Below, piece by piece: positions 17,406 through 27,335 of a stretch of 64,000 nucleotides of DNA. Source of the stretch: Treponema_B putidum. GTDB taxonomy: Bacteria > Spirochaetota > Spirochaetia > Treponematales > Treponemataceae. The stretch is taken from NCBI RefSeq assembly GCF_007830595.1, contig NZ_VLLD01000011.1; one strand, written 5' to 3'. Position numbers and translations under genes: made by a program. The notes beneath the pieces were generated by a model. The model worked only from the letters and a program-made list of their open reading frames with translations. It ran no database searches and had not been told where the DNA came from. How positions within the stretch are numbered: the first letter of the stretch is position 1; the number at the start of each line of letters is the position of its first letter.

Positions 17406-18364
17406 TGATTTTGGTCCTCCAAAAGCTGATTATACATACTTTGCAAAATTTTAGCTTTTTTTATTAGAGCTTCAATCGCAGCACGCTTAGCATTGGGATC
17501 GGAGTAATCCGCTGATTGAGTACCGCTATTTTCCGCCATTTCGGAAGTATACTTAGAATCCATACTTGCCAAAGCCGCTAAAATTTCTTGATTTTTTAAA
17601 TCAAGCATTACAAATTTATCATATAACTCTTCATTTTTCTTTCTTTCCATTTTGAGCTGTTCCGAAAGTTCTGCAATTCTAATATCGCCGCCGGTATCGG
17701 AAGATTGCCTTTGATATGCGGCAAGAGTTTGCTCATAAATTTTTTTATTTTTTTCGGATTCTTCGGAAAGTTTTAACAGTTCTTCATGGCTTATTTTTAA
17801 AAGTTGTAAAAGTTCGTCTTGTGTAGATGCCTGATCTATGAGGGCTATCTTATATCGGGCAGGTTCGACCTTTGCCGATGAAGGATAATCTATTATAACT
17901 CTGGAAAAAATAGTTCTTGCATCTTTTAAGCGTCCTACCATATATAGGTTTTCGCCTATCCAATAATAAGCAGATGCCGTTTGTCTGTGATTGGGATATT
18001 TTCTTAAAAAGCCGTATAAAATATTTATGGATTGTTCATGTTTTGCAGATAGACAATATATTCTACCTTGCTGATAAATAACCTCAGCTGTTTTAGAGCT
18101 TCTAGGAAATTTCTTTAAAAAAATTTCGGCATCGTTTAAAGCAACAGGATAATTCCGGGCTGAGGCATTTGCCATTATAAGCCAATATAAAGGCTCATCC
18201 AAAGAATTTTTTGAAATTTCCATTGCCTTTTGAAATGAAAATACTGCTGATGACCAGTCCGAACGGGCATAGGCATCTAAGCCGGACGACATGTAATCGG
18301 TGTAATCTTGTGTAAAAACATTTAAAGCAAAAATCAAAAAAAATAAAATAAAGATTTTTTTCAT
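17402..18364 (-). CDS. Periplasmic TPR protein (CpoB/BamD-like organisation)
   Basis: 320 residues. The signal peptide ends FALNVFTQ. Residues about 20-190 hold TPR units spaced as in outer-membrane assembly or cell-division helper proteins: SSAVFSFQKAMEIS, YPVALNDAEIFLKKFP, QSINILYGFLRKYPNH and KDARTIFSRVIIDYPSS. From about 195 a coiled coil follows (KLSEESEKNKKIYEQTLAAY, then LKMERKKNEELYDKF). The last repeats match the K(Y/F)P pattern of YbgF/CpoB-like proteins, but the coiled coil is at the opposite end, so I do not give a name. Overlaps both neighbours by 4 bp. Confidence 0.76.
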   Translation of the reverse strand: MKKIFILFFLIFALNVFTQDYTDYMSSGLDAYARSDWSSAVFSFQKAMEISKNSLDEPLYWLIMANASARNYPVALNDAEIFLKKFPRSSKTAEVIYQQGRIYCLSAKHEQSINILYGFLRKYPNHRQTASAYYWIGENLYMVGRLKDARTIFSRVIIDYPSSAKVEPARYKIALIDQASTQDELLQLLKISHEELLKLSEESEKNKKIYEQTLAAYQRQSSDTGGDIRIAELSEQLKMERKKNEELYDKFVMLDLKNQEILAALASMDSKYTSEMAENSGTQSADYSDPNAKRAAIEALIKKAKILQSMYNQLLEDQNQ

Positions 18365-18990
18365 AGTACTAAATCTCCCGAAAAAAATGCCGAACCGGAT
18401 ACAACAACATCCGCTCCTGCATTTACAACCGTCTCAATATTTTTTGAGCCGACTCCTCCATCTACCGAAATCAAATAAGTGCCTTTTTTTTCTTCACGCA
18501 TTTGTTTTAACCGTTTTACCTTTTCCAAACAATAGGGAATAAGTTTTTGTCCTCCGAACCCCGGATTAACACTCATAATCAATATCAGATCAACCAGAGG
18601 TGCTATATGTTCGAGTGTTTCGATAGGTGTAGACGGTACAATGCTTACCCCGGCCTTCATTCCGTGCGAACGGATATCGGCAATAAGCCTGTCTGCATGT
18701 ATAACCGCTTCAGCATGGAAAGTAAAATAATCGGCTCCTGCATCGGCAAAGGCTGCTACCAAATTTTCAGGATTATTTACCATTAGATGCACGTCAAAAA
18801 CCAGCTTGGAGCAAGGCCGTATAGATTTTACTACTGGAGCTCCAAAGGTTAAATTAGGCACAAACTGCCCATCCATAACATCTATGTGAACCCAGTCTCC
18901 GCCGTTTTTTTCTATAAAAGCCAATTCTTCACCTAATTTTGAAAAATCCGCACTTAAAAGCGAAGGGCTTAATTTAAAACACCTACCCAT
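18361..18990 (-). CDS. rpe: Ribulose-phosphate 3-epimerase
   Basis: TIM-barrel epimerase that interconverts ribulose 5-phosphate and xylulose 5-phosphate in the pentose phosphate pathway. From the ATG at 18990 the protein has 209 residues. Family signatures are in order: SPSLLSADFSKLGEE, HIDVMDGQFVPNLTFG (metal His and catalytic Asp), HLMVNNPE, FHAEA, MSVNPGFGGQ, and ISVDGGVGSKN with the second catalytic Asp. An upstream TTG at 19047 stays in frame, but the extra 19 residues are hydrophobic and not family-like, so I prefer 18990. The protein ends early after SGSAFFSGD, a few residues shorter than usual. It is third in the tmk operon and overlaps the next gene by 4 bp. Confidence 0.9.
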   Translation of the reverse strand: MGRCFKLSPSLLSADFSKLGEELAFIEKNGGDWVHIDVMDGQFVPNLTFGAPVVKSIRPCSKLVFDVHLMVNNPENLVAAFADAGADYFTFHAEAVIHADRLIADIRSHGMKAGVSIVPSTPIETLEHIAPLVDLILIMSVNPGFGGQKLIPYCLEKVKRLKQMREEKKGTYLISVDGGVGSKNIETVVNAGADVVVSGSAFFSGDLVL

Positions 18991-19043
18991 ATATACCATA
19001 TTAGCAAACAAATGAATATATGTAAATAGGTAAATAGTAAAAA

Positions 19044-19658
19044 TCAATAAGTAGTATCATCCATATTCATAAAGTCCTCTCTGACTTTTTGAAGGCGAAG
19101 AAGCTCCCTTTTTATAGTCCGCTCATAGTTTAAATCTCCTGAAGCAATGCGGGCTCGTTCATTTTCCCAAAAAGGAAGACCGTCTAAAAATATGAATTGA
19201 AATTCCCTCATATTGGCCTTTTCGGCCCATAGTTTTGCTTCATGCCAATAAACAAGAGCTGTCTCATAAAATTCTTCCGCCTTAGAAAGGCTTTCGATAT
19301 TTTGTTCTTTCCAAGGGTAATTATAAAAATATGCAACTTGTTTGTCAAATTTACTTCCTAATCTTAAATGCTGCTCGACCATTTTAAGGTTTAGGTGCAT
19401 CATAAACATATACCGGTATTTTTCCCATTCTTTCTTAGTATTAATTTTGCATAAAGCATGAAGAGGGTTACAAAAATCGGCGTTTATTGCCCTTTCAAGC
19501 CAATAAATATTCTCAACTATATCATCGGGTTCTTGTTCGTAGTGGATATGATAGAGTTTATAATACTGCTCTTTGTACTCTACAAAATAAGAAAAAAGTT
19601 GATTATTTGAGAAAATAAAAAAACATAAAACAATAAAAGAGAAAAATCGCCTTTTCAT
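19044..19658 (-). CDS. Secreted hypothetical protein
   Basis: 204 residues. A signal peptide (FFSFIVLCFFIFSNNQLFS) precedes a helical, aromatic-rich mature part with many Tyr, Trp and Glu (EYKEQYYKLYHIHYEQEPD, KWAEKANMREFQFIFLDG). The pattern YETALVYWHEAKLWAEKA resembles a single TPR-like helical hairpin. No known domain is recognised. It lies between tmk and rpe in a run of short overlaps, so it is surely expressed with them. Probably a periplasmic or outer-envelope protein specific to treponemes; function unknown. Confidence 0.72.
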   Translation of the reverse strand: MKRRFFSFIVLCFFIFSNNQLFSYFVEYKEQYYKLYHIHYEQEPDDIVENIYWLERAINADFCNPLHALCKINTKKEWEKYRYMFMMHLNLKMVEQHLRLGSKFDKQVAYFYNYPWKEQNIESLSKAEEFYETALVYWHEAKLWAEKANMREFQFIFLDGLPFWENERARIASGDLNYERTIKRELLRLQKVREDFMNMDDTTY

Positions 19659-19661
19659 CGA

Positions 19662-20291
19662 TTATATTTTCGGCAAATTTTTTACAATACTCCATAATTT
19701 ATTGTGAATTTCTTCAATTTGTTCAACAGCGTTAATTATGACTATGTTCATTTTGGGCTCTTTTGCCCTGTATTCATCTATAACCTTCTTATATTCATCT
19801 TGAACCTTGTACTGAAAAGTTTTTTCTTCATATATTTCGAGCATATTACTTCGGCCTATGACCCTATTCATAGCTTCATCAACGGGCAGATCAAAAAAGA
19901 ATAAAAATTCGGGGAGAGGAAAGCCGTCGTTTTGAAGTTTTACAAGTTCGGCGGCTCCTGCAGCAGTTTGATAGGCAAGACTTGAAAAAACATACCTATC
20001 CGAAAAAACAGCCATTCCTTCATTAAGCCGATTAAGAATTCCTTGTGTACCGTAAATATGTTCGCAGCGGTCGGCAGCAAATAAGCGCGTCATTGTTTCG
20101 GGTGCCAGCTTAAAAGAACCTTGAAGAGCCGCACGGATTAAAGTCCCAATAGGGCCTGATGTGGGCTCTTGCGTAAATGAAACAAGATGACCTTTATCTT
20201 CAGATTCAAATCTTTCTTTTAAAAGTCTTATTTGACTTGTCGTTCCCGAACCGTCTATGCCCTCAAGTACAACAAAGTTAGGTAGTATCAT
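19662..20291 (-). CDS. tmk: Thymidylate (dTMP) kinase
   Basis: Phosphorylates dTMP to dTDP for DNA synthesis. From the ATG at 20291 it has 209 residues, normal for the family. The P-loop is EGIDGSGTTSQ near the N-terminus, the DRY motif is SDRYVFSSLAYQ, and the lid region is followed by FFDLPVDEAMNRV. A second ATG at 20303 would add four residues; the shorter form starts like other bacterial Tmk proteins (MILPNFVVLEG). It is the first gene of the minus-strand operon that continues with a hypothetical gene and rpe. Only about 45 bp separate it from the divergent tamB gene. Confidence 0.92.
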   Translation of the reverse strand: MILPNFVVLEGIDGSGTTSQIRLLKERFESEDKGHLVSFTQEPTSGPIGTLIRAALQGSFKLAPETMTRLFAADRCEHIYGTQGILNRLNEGMAVFSDRYVFSSLAYQTAAGAAELVKLQNDGFPLPEFLFFFDLPVDEAMNRVIGRSNMLEIYEEKTFQYKVQDEYKKVIDEYRAKEPKMNIVIINAVEQIEEIHNKLWSIVKNLPKI

Positions 20292-20318
20292 GAGGCCTAT
20301 CATAACATTTTTTTTTTT

Positions 20319-20326
20319 GATATAAT
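20319..20326 (+). promoter_or_regulatory. Extended -10 promoter immediately before tamB
   Basis: G-A-TATAAT preceded by T gives the extended -10 form TGnTATAAT (18-26), with a long T-tract upstream and no good -35 box. The tamB GTG start is at 20336, 9 nt after the box, so the predicted transcript has 0-3 nt of leader. Confidence 0.5.
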
Positions 20327-20335
20327 AGTAGTCGA

Positions 20336-23300
20336 GTGGAAAATATAAAAAAAAGACGCATCATAGAAATTATCGTTTTTCTCGCAATAGTTGTAAGCTC
20401 TTTGATAGTGTTTTATCCGGCAGCCAAAGCTCTGGAAGAGAGGCTTGTACATGTGCGGGATAATCTTATAAAATCTGTGGAAGAAGAATTTGAAATAAAG
20501 ATTACTTATGCTTCCATATCCCCTTCTTTTTTTGATAGAATAAAAATAAGGGATGTGAATATTTACAATGCTGCAACAGAGCAAAAAATAGCACATTTTT
20601 CACTGCTTTATCTTGATTATAGATTATATTCGTTAATTAAAAAAGATTTTACTTCCGCACTTGTTTCTTTAGGTATTTATGACGGAGTTATAGATTTTAA
20701 TATCGAAAAAAATAAGAATATTTTAAAAAAATTTGACACACAAGAAATTTCATCAAGTGTAGAAAAAGAAGATCAAAAAAAAGTTGAAAATACCGAACCC
20801 GATACGGTAGATATATTAAAAATTGTTGAAGAAAATTTAAAAAACACAAAAACTATTAAACCTGCAAAAATTGAATTAAAAAATATTGCATTAAATTACA
20901 GTAATAAAAATTCAAATATGAATTTTTATACCTCAAGCGGGAGCTTTGCATTAAATTCCGATAAAATTGATTTTTATATAAATTCAAATATTCGATATAA
21001 TAATTTTGTAAAAGCGGATTTGCCCGAATTCAGTACGGCTGTGAATATAAACGGGTCGGTTTATCCTGCAACCGTTTCTGCTTCATCAATAATAAATTTT
21101 GCAGATATTAAAATCGGAAATATTTATATTGATAAATTTTCGATTTTTGCATCATATTTGAATAAAATAGCCTCTATTACAACATTGCAGGATATTCAGC
21201 CTATTGATGTAAAAGGTTCTTGGAATACGGCGGACAATAAAGGAAACATAAATATTGAATGCAAAGATTTGAAACCTCTTTTGTTGATTTCTCCTTCTGA
21301 AGAAATAAGTCTCCTTAAAGAATTAAAAGATGCAGCATTTACCGGAAATTTTAATTTAAGTTTTTCTGCGGCTGAAAATTTTTTATGGGATACGGTCTTT
21401 TCGGTTAAATTGCCCAAATTCAATATATCAGGCAACAGGATTGAAGAATCCGTTCTCAGCTTTAAAATTGGAGGAGACGGCAATCTTATAACCTTACAAA
21501 AACTTCAATTAAATAATTCGGATATAAATGTGTCTGCACAAGGTTCTTATAAGATTAAAGAAATCGCTCCCGATTTTAATTTTAATATTTCAAAATTTAA
21601 ATTAGGATCGGGAGAAAATATCGCAATGTGTTTAAATGTCTTCTCGGAGCAAAATAAAATTTTTTCTAATATTCCCTATCTGGAGATTGGAAAAGCTCAA
21701 CTGAAAGATATTGCGTGTGTACTTGAAAAAAAAACGGGAAAAACCGACATATACATATCGGGGAAAGATACTAAGGGGGCTTTTAGCCTTGACGGAACAT
21801 GGTCTCATCCTGTATCTGATGCCGAAAAAAATGTTAAACAAAACATGGGGTATTTGGAACTTCATGGAGCGGTTGATGCGATCAGCATTGAAAACATTTA
21901 CAATGGAGTAAAGGCTGTTACCGATGTTAAGGTGCCTGCAAAAGAGTTTTTAGAAGACTTTATTTCTCCCGTTCAAATGACCAGCGAGTTTTATTTATCA
22001 AGCGACTTTAAACATTTTTCATATAACATAATCCAGACTGTTCTTGCTTCAAGTTCGAAGAATGGATTCTACAGTCTTTTTTCTCTTCAAGGAAATGAAA
22101 CTTCTTTTGACATCAGCAATATTGATATTCTTTTTAACAAAATAAACCTGCGCGGTAATGTAAGTTCCTCTTTTGAAAATGAAGGAATGGTTTTTGATTC
22201 TCTTTTGACTTTAAACGATATAAGCTATAAGGTTTCCGGCTTAATGACTGATGAAGTTATAAGTGTTTATGGAGATTACGGTTTAAATGTAAATGTGTTA
22301 AAAGATTTACATAAAAATATAAAGGGAACGATACAGGTAAAAGAGCTTCCCGTTCCCTTTATAAATTCCATATTTTCCGCCGACACAGCCTTTGAATACA
22401 AAAATCAAAAAGACTGGATGATCACTTGCAATTATGCAAAACTTGAATACCTTGAGCCTGATATTACAAAAACGGATGACACTTTAGAGTTTTATACCGA
22501 AGGTTATGTCAAACCCGATGAGGCTTTTTTTCATGATGTAAAAGCCGGTATAAAAAATAAACAGCTCGAAGGTACCGCTGCCTTTAATGTTCTTCCTGTT
22601 TCGGATGAAAAAATCAATCAATATGCAGTTAATCTTTCACTTACGGATAAAAACAAAACGGAAAGTTTAATCTTTAATTCTTCATTTACTTTTTCCGACA
22701 AGGTTTATTTTGACGGTACATGTAAAATAAAGGATATATCGCTTAATCGTTTTTTAAAAACACAAAAAGGAGAAAACAAAGCAGATGCAGAATTTATATT
22801 TCTTGGAAATCAAGAAGCCCTTTCAATAAAAACCGATTTAAAAAAAATATCGTTTAATCTAAATGGGCAAAATCTTGAGGGCATGGCCTCGGCTTTTATC
22901 GACAACAATAAAATAAGCCTTTATGACTCCTCCTTGAAATGGGGTATTCACAATATAAATAAAATTGAAGCCTCTATCAGCCCGTCTGAACAAAAAGGAT
23001 TCTTGAGCTTTTTATATGAAGCTGATTTAAAAGAACAGAATAATAATGAAAATCTTGATACTAAAGCCTCATTTTATTTTGATTTTATGTCTAATGCAGA
23101 TAAAAATAATGAAAATAAGAATACTATAGAAAAAACTCTTAGTATGACTTCTCATTTTAATATAGATATGAAAATATCGGATTGGATACTTGCAGGAAAA
23201 AAAGGCGATTCGGATATAAAAGCCTCATTAGTAAAGGAACCTAATATTATAGCCCTATATGCCGGAAACAATGATGAGATATACGGCTTTAAAACCGATG

Positions 23301-24859
23301 ATGGAATTGTTTCGCTTCATATAGATGAATCGTTTCCCTTCCATCTGAATATTGATGGTATGTTTACCGAAAATGATATAAACCTCGCTGTAACAAACAT
23401 AGGTATAGACCTTGCTCCGGTTATAGATATTATCCCTAATAATGATATTATAAAGTTTTCTGCAGGAAAACTTACCGGTAGCCTTCAGATAAGCGGTACC
23501 CAAAAAGACCCGCTTTTTTACGGAGAACTTAAAGGTGAAAAATTATTTTGTACGTCTCCTAACTATAGTCCTGATACCTATGGCCCTGTAGAAGTGCCGA
23601 TACACATTGACGGTACAAATATGTCCATCCCGTATACAGTTCTGCATGGCAAGATTGGAAGCCTTTGGGGCGAGGCTAAATCGGAATTTATCGGCTGGGT
23701 TCCATATTATACGACGGTAAACTGCGGAATTCTTGAAAATACGCAGGCCCTTATAAGAACAAAAAATATAGCCTTTCATGCGGACGGAAGAGCCGAAGGG
23801 AAAATAAAACTTGAAATAAATCCGGAAACCATTGCATTGACAGGTGATGCTTATTTTGATAAAGGATACTTTTCAGTTCCGTTTGCTGATTTACAAAAAC
23901 AAAAAGAAATATCCTTGCAAACCCAAAATAAAATCGTTTTTTACATGAATTTAAATTTAAATTTGGGAAAAAAGTCCGAATTTAGGTTTCCATCAACTGA
24001 GCTCCCTATTTTAAGGGCTCTTGCTTATACTGAAAATGAACCTTTTAACTTAAACCTTGATACAGGTACAGAAAAATTTGAAATGTCCGGTTCTGCAAAA
24101 ATTCGTACTGGCGAAATATTCTACATAAAAAGAAACTTTTATATAAAAGAAGGAGAAATTAAAATCCTTACAACGCCTTTTCAACAGATTGAGCCTATGA
24201 TAACCGTCAGAGCCGAAATAAAGGATAAAATGGCTGACGGCCAGCCTCTTACAATAAACTTGGCTGCAAAAGATCAGCCTCTCGATATTGAACGTTTTAG
24301 GCCTGTAATTTCAACATCCCCTCCAATGGCAATGTCCGATTCCGATACGATGAACTTGATGGGGCAGGTAGCTTTGGGAGATTTAAAAAGCGGTAATATT
24401 TTAAAAGAAACACTACGCAATACCTCCGATATTTTAGCAAATATGGGTATTATGAGAGGAATTGAACAAGAAGCTAGAGACCTTTTGCATGTAGACGTAT
24501 TTTCCGTAAGGAGCCTCCTCATACAAAATGTTATTTTGGAGAATTTATTTAGGACTTCAAAGGATAAGCCATTGACAATCGGTAACTATTTTGATAATAC
24601 AAGTGTTTATATTGGTAAGTATTTTGGTTCTGCCATATATGCTGATGCAATGCTGCATCTTAGCTATTACGATCCGCTTTCTACAAACACAGATGCAGTT
24701 AGAAAACCTGTTTACGGGAATTTACTGTTTCAGCCTGAAATAGGTTTTGAAATGAATACTCCGTTTGTTATGCTTAGATGGCACATAACTCCCAGCAGGC
24801 CTGATTCTTTGTTTGTGTCCGATACAGGATTGACACTGTCATGGAAATTTTCTTATTAA
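20336..24859 (+). CDS. tamB: TamB-family (DUF490) envelope biogenesis protein
   Basis: 1507 residues. An N-terminal membrane anchor (IIVFLAIVVSSLIVFYPAA, residues about 11-29) leads into an AsmA-like start (KITYASISPSFFDRIKIRDVNI). A very long beta-helical groove follows. The C-terminal TamB domain has PMAMSDSDTMNLMGQVALGD and ends in strand-rich sequence. TamB spans the periplasm and works with BamA-type barrels in lipid transport and outer-membrane protein assembly. In Borrelia the equivalent protein is known to interact with BamA. Start is GTG; no Shine-Dalgarno site is visible and the promoter abuts it. It is the first gene of tamB-bamA-skp-mutS. Confidence 0.9.
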   Translation: MENIKKRRIIEIIVFLAIVVSSLIVFYPAAKALEERLVHVRDNLIKSVEEEFEIKITYASISPSFFDRIKIRDVNIYNAATEQKIAHFSLLYLDYRLYSLIKKDFTSALVSLGIYDGVIDFNIEKNKNILKKFDTQEISSSVEKEDQKKVENTEPDTVDILKIVEENLKNTKTIKPAKIELKNIALNYSNKNSNMNFYTSSGSFALNSDKIDFYINSNIRYNNFVKADLPEFSTAVNINGSVYPATVSASSIINFADIKIGNIYIDKFSIFASYLNKIASITTLQDIQPIDVKGSWNTADNKGNINIECKDLKPLLLISPSEEISLLKELKDAAFTGNFNLSFSAAENFLWDTVFSVKLPKFNISGNRIEESVLSFKIGGDGNLITLQKLQLNNSDINVSAQGSYKIKEIAPDFNFNISKFKLGSGENIAMCLNVFSEQNKIFSNIPYLEIGKAQLKDIACVLEKKTGKTDIYISGKDTKGAFSLDGTWSHPVSDAEKNVKQNMGYLELHGAVDAISIENIYNGVKAVTDVKVPAKEFLEDFISPVQMTSEFYLSSDFKHFSYNIIQTVLASSSKNGFYSLFSLQGNETSFDISNIDILFNKINLRGNVSSSFENEGMVFDSLLTLNDISYKVSGLMTDEVISVYGDYGLNVNVLKDLHKNIKGTIQVKELPVPFINSIFSADTAFEYKNQKDWMITCNYAKLEYLEPDITKTDDTLEFYTEGYVKPDEAFFHDVKAGIKNKQLEGTAAFNVLPVSDEKINQYAVNLSLTDKNKTESLIFNSSFTFSDKVYFDGTCKIKDISLNRFLKTQKGENKADAEFIFLGNQEALSIKTDLKKISFNLNGQNLEGMASAFIDNNKISLYDSSLKWGIHNINKIEASISPSEQKGFLSFLYEADLKEQNNNENLDTKASFYFDFMSNADKNNENKNTIEKTLSMTSHFNIDMKISDWILAGKKGDSDIKASLVKEPNIIALYAGNNDEIYGFKTDDGIVSLHIDESFPFHLNIDGMFTENDINLAVTNIGIDLAPVIDIIPNNDIIKFSAGKLTGSLQISGTQKDPLFYGELKGEKLFCTSPNYSPDTYGPVEVPIHIDGTNMSIPYTVLHGKIGSLWGEAKSEFIGWVPYYTTVNCGILENTQALIRTKNIAFHADGRAEGKIKLEINPETIALTGDAYFDKGYFSVPFADLQKQKEISLQTQNKIVFYMNLNLNLGKKSEFRFPSTELPILRALAYTENEPFNLNLDTGTEKFEMSGSAKIRTGEIFYIKRNFYIKEGEIKILTTPFQQIEPMITVRAEIKDKMADGQPLTINLAAKDQPLDIERFRPVISTSPPMAMSDSDTMNLMGQVALGDLKSGNILKETLRNTSDILANMGIMRGIEQEARDLLHVDVFSVRSLLIQNVILENLFRTSKDKPLTIGNYFDNTSVYIGKYFGSAIYADAMLHLSYYDPLSTNTDAVRKPVYGNLLFQPEIGFEMNTPFVMLRWHITPSRPDSLFVSDTGLTLSWKFSY

Positions 24860-24873
24860 TTAAGGGGATAAAA

Positions 24874-27324
24874 ATGTTGAAGAAAAAAATTATAGGTTTT
24901 ATTCTAATCTTGTTTGCTTTAAACTGCTTTGCTCAAGAACCTGAGGGCTGGTATAATGGAAAACCTGTTTTAGAGATTCAGTTCAAAGGCTTGGAAAATA
25001 TTGAGGCTTCAGAATTAGATGAAATCTTCAAGTCATATAAAAAAAAGCCTTTTTCCGATGAACTTTATTGGGAAATCTTACAAAAAATCTATGCTCTGGA
25101 TTATTTTACCGATATTGTTCCTAAGGCTATACCGGCCGACGACAAATATCAATATGTCTTTTTGCAATTTACAGTTAAAGAAAAACCTGCCATAAAAGAT
25201 ATTATTTTTATAGGAAACAACAATGTAAGAAAGGCCGATTTGCTTTCGTCTATCAAGCTAAAAAAAGGTGATATATTTAATGAAATCAATGTGAAAAATG
25301 CCGAAAGAACCTTAAAGGCCTTTTATATCGAAAAAGGTTTTACAAAAGCCGAAATAACAAGTAAAATTTCTGAAGATAAAGAAAAAAACAGCATAAATGT
25401 AAAATTTTCCGTCAATGAAGGTAAAATGTCGGTTATAAGCAAAATACTTTTTGAAGGAAATTCAAAATTTCCCGAAAAAGCTTTAAAAAAAGTACTTGCT
25501 TCTAAGGAGTCATGGCTATTACAAAAAGGCTTTTTTAGAGAAGAAGCCTTACAAGACGATAAAAGCGCAATTAAATTATTTTATGGAGAACACGGTTATA
25601 TTGATGCCCATGTTGAAACTATAAAAAAAGATATAGATACGGAATCCGATCCGCAAAAAGATCAAATTACTCTTACATATGTAATAATGGAAGGGGAACA
25701 ATTTACATATACAGGCACCGATTTTGAAGGAAACTATATTTTTTCTACTAACGAGTTAAGCGAAAAAATTAAGCTAAAAAAAGGTGATATTTTTAACTTA
25801 AGAAAATTTGAAACAGGGTTTGGAGATATTGCCAACTTATATTTTGAAAACGGTTATACCGGTAACTATATAGACAAAAAAGAAAACCGTAATACATCGA
25901 CAAAAGAAGTCGGTTATACAATTATAATTGTGGAACGCGAAAGAAGCCATGTCGAAAATATTATAATAAAAGGAAATACCAAAACTAAGGAAAATGTCAT
26001 TTTAAGAGAAATTCTACTAAAAGAAGGTGATGTATTTTCTAAAACCAAACTAATGAATAGTTTTAGAAATTTAGCCAACCTAAGATATTTTTCTGCTGTT
26101 TTACCCGATGTTTTACCCGGCTCGGAACCTGATCTTGTTGATGTTATCCTCAATGTTGAAGAACAATCAACCGCCGGAATTCAATTCGGTGTTACTTTTT
26201 CAGGTTCACCGGATCCGGATACCTTTCCTATGTCCGTATTTGCACAATGGGAAGAAAAAAACTTGTTTGGGACAGGAAGAGAACTGTCGGTTAATGTAAA
26301 TGCTGCAAGCGATACGCAAAGCTTAATTCTAGGTTTTACGGAAAACTGGTTTTTAGGTAAACCTCTTTCGGTAGGGTTTGATTTTTCAATATCGCATAAG
26401 ACGATGTATAGTTATCAGGACTTGAACTATAATAATATAGCCGATCCTTTCTTTACTGAATCGGAATTTAATTCTAATTCTTCATTGGCAGATGCATTTA
26501 AAATGAAATATGACAAACTGGAATTCGGTGTAGGAATGAACTCAGGATATAGATGGTTTCCAAAATTTGCCGTTATAACCCTTAGGGGCGGGCTAAATTT
26601 CGGTCTTGTCAAAAACTTTTATGATAATAATCTATACAGACCTGTTGACGAAAAAGTTAGAAAGCAACAAGAAAGATGGGGCTTAACTAATTCTTTAAAG
26701 GTAAAACTGTCTGTAGATGATAGAGATATTACATATGATCCTTCTAAAGGATGGTTTTTAAGCCAAGAAGTAAGTTTTTTCGGCCTTATACCAAAAATTG
26801 AAGATGAGTACTTTTTTCAGTCGGACACAAAGGGAGAATTTTATATTACACTTTTAGACTACCCTGTAAGCGACATATGGAACCTGAAATTTGTTCTAGG
26901 TTTTTACTCAGGGTTTTCCTTCCAAGTCCCTCTTGCTCAGCAGTCTATAAGTTTTGAGCGGATGCTCTATATTGACGGATCTTTTAAAGGCCGCGGATGG
27001 GTTGGACTGGGGCTTCAAGGAGCCGGAACCGTTATGCAAAATAACTGGGTAGAATTTAGATGGCCTTTAGCTCACGGAATTTTATCACTTGATTTCTTCT
27101 TTGATGCCGTAGCTGTAAAAAAGGACCTGAATGACTTAAAAAACTTGAGTATAAACGATTATTATTTTAGTTTTGGGCCGGGACTTCGGTTCTCTATACC
27201 ACAATTCCCTTTGCGGTTACTACTTGCCAATACGTTTAAGTCTGAAAACGGCAAACCCGTTTGGGGAAACGGAAAAGGTGCTGACTGGAGATTCGTTCTT
27301 TCTTTCAATATTCCAAATTTATAA
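24874..27324 (+). CDS. bamA: Outer membrane protein assembly factor BamA
   Basis: 816 residues from the ATG at 24874, which has the site AAGGGGAT in front and a good signal peptide (FILILFALNCFAQ). Five POTRA-like repeats occupy about residues 25-425, each with a conserved core such as IKDIIFIGNNNVRKADLL, KGDIFNEINV, or VENIIIKGNTKTKENVIL. The C-terminal half is a 16-strand barrel with the lid-lock motif seen as FKGRGWVGLG. It ends in NIPNL rather than an aromatic residue. BamA folds and inserts outer-membrane proteins. It starts 14 bp after tamB and is followed after 11 bp by skp. T. pallidum Tp92 (TP0326) is the known counterpart. Confidence 0.95.
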   Translation: MLKKKIIGFILILFALNCFAQEPEGWYNGKPVLEIQFKGLENIEASELDEIFKSYKKKPFSDELYWEILQKIYALDYFTDIVPKAIPADDKYQYVFLQFTVKEKPAIKDIIFIGNNNVRKADLLSSIKLKKGDIFNEINVKNAERTLKAFYIEKGFTKAEITSKISEDKEKNSINVKFSVNEGKMSVISKILFEGNSKFPEKALKKVLASKESWLLQKGFFREEALQDDKSAIKLFYGEHGYIDAHVETIKKDIDTESDPQKDQITLTYVIMEGEQFTYTGTDFEGNYIFSTNELSEKIKLKKGDIFNLRKFETGFGDIANLYFENGYTGNYIDKKENRNTSTKEVGYTIIIVERERSHVENIIIKGNTKTKENVILREILLKEGDVFSKTKLMNSFRNLANLRYFSAVLPDVLPGSEPDLVDVILNVEEQSTAGIQFGVTFSGSPDPDTFPMSVFAQWEEKNLFGTGRELSVNVNAASDTQSLILGFTENWFLGKPLSVGFDFSISHKTMYSYQDLNYNNIADPFFTESEFNSNSSLADAFKMKYDKLEFGVGMNSGYRWFPKFAVITLRGGLNFGLVKNFYDNNLYRPVDEKVRKQQERWGLTNSLKVKLSVDDRDITYDPSKGWFLSQEVSFFGLIPKIEDEYFFQSDTKGEFYITLLDYPVSDIWNLKFVLGFYSGFSFQVPLAQQSISFERMLYIDGSFKGRGWVGLGLQGAGTVMQNNWVEFRWPLAHGILSLDFFFDAVAVKKDLNDLKNLSINDYYFSFGPGLRFSIPQFPLRLLLANTFKSENGKPVWGNGKGADWRFVLSFNIPNL

Positions 27325-27335
27325 GAGGTTAGATT

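Noticed and set aside
18991..19047. TTG start extending rpe by 19 residues
   Set aside because: The added residues are hydrophobic and outside the family; ATG at 18990 gives a normal N-terminus.
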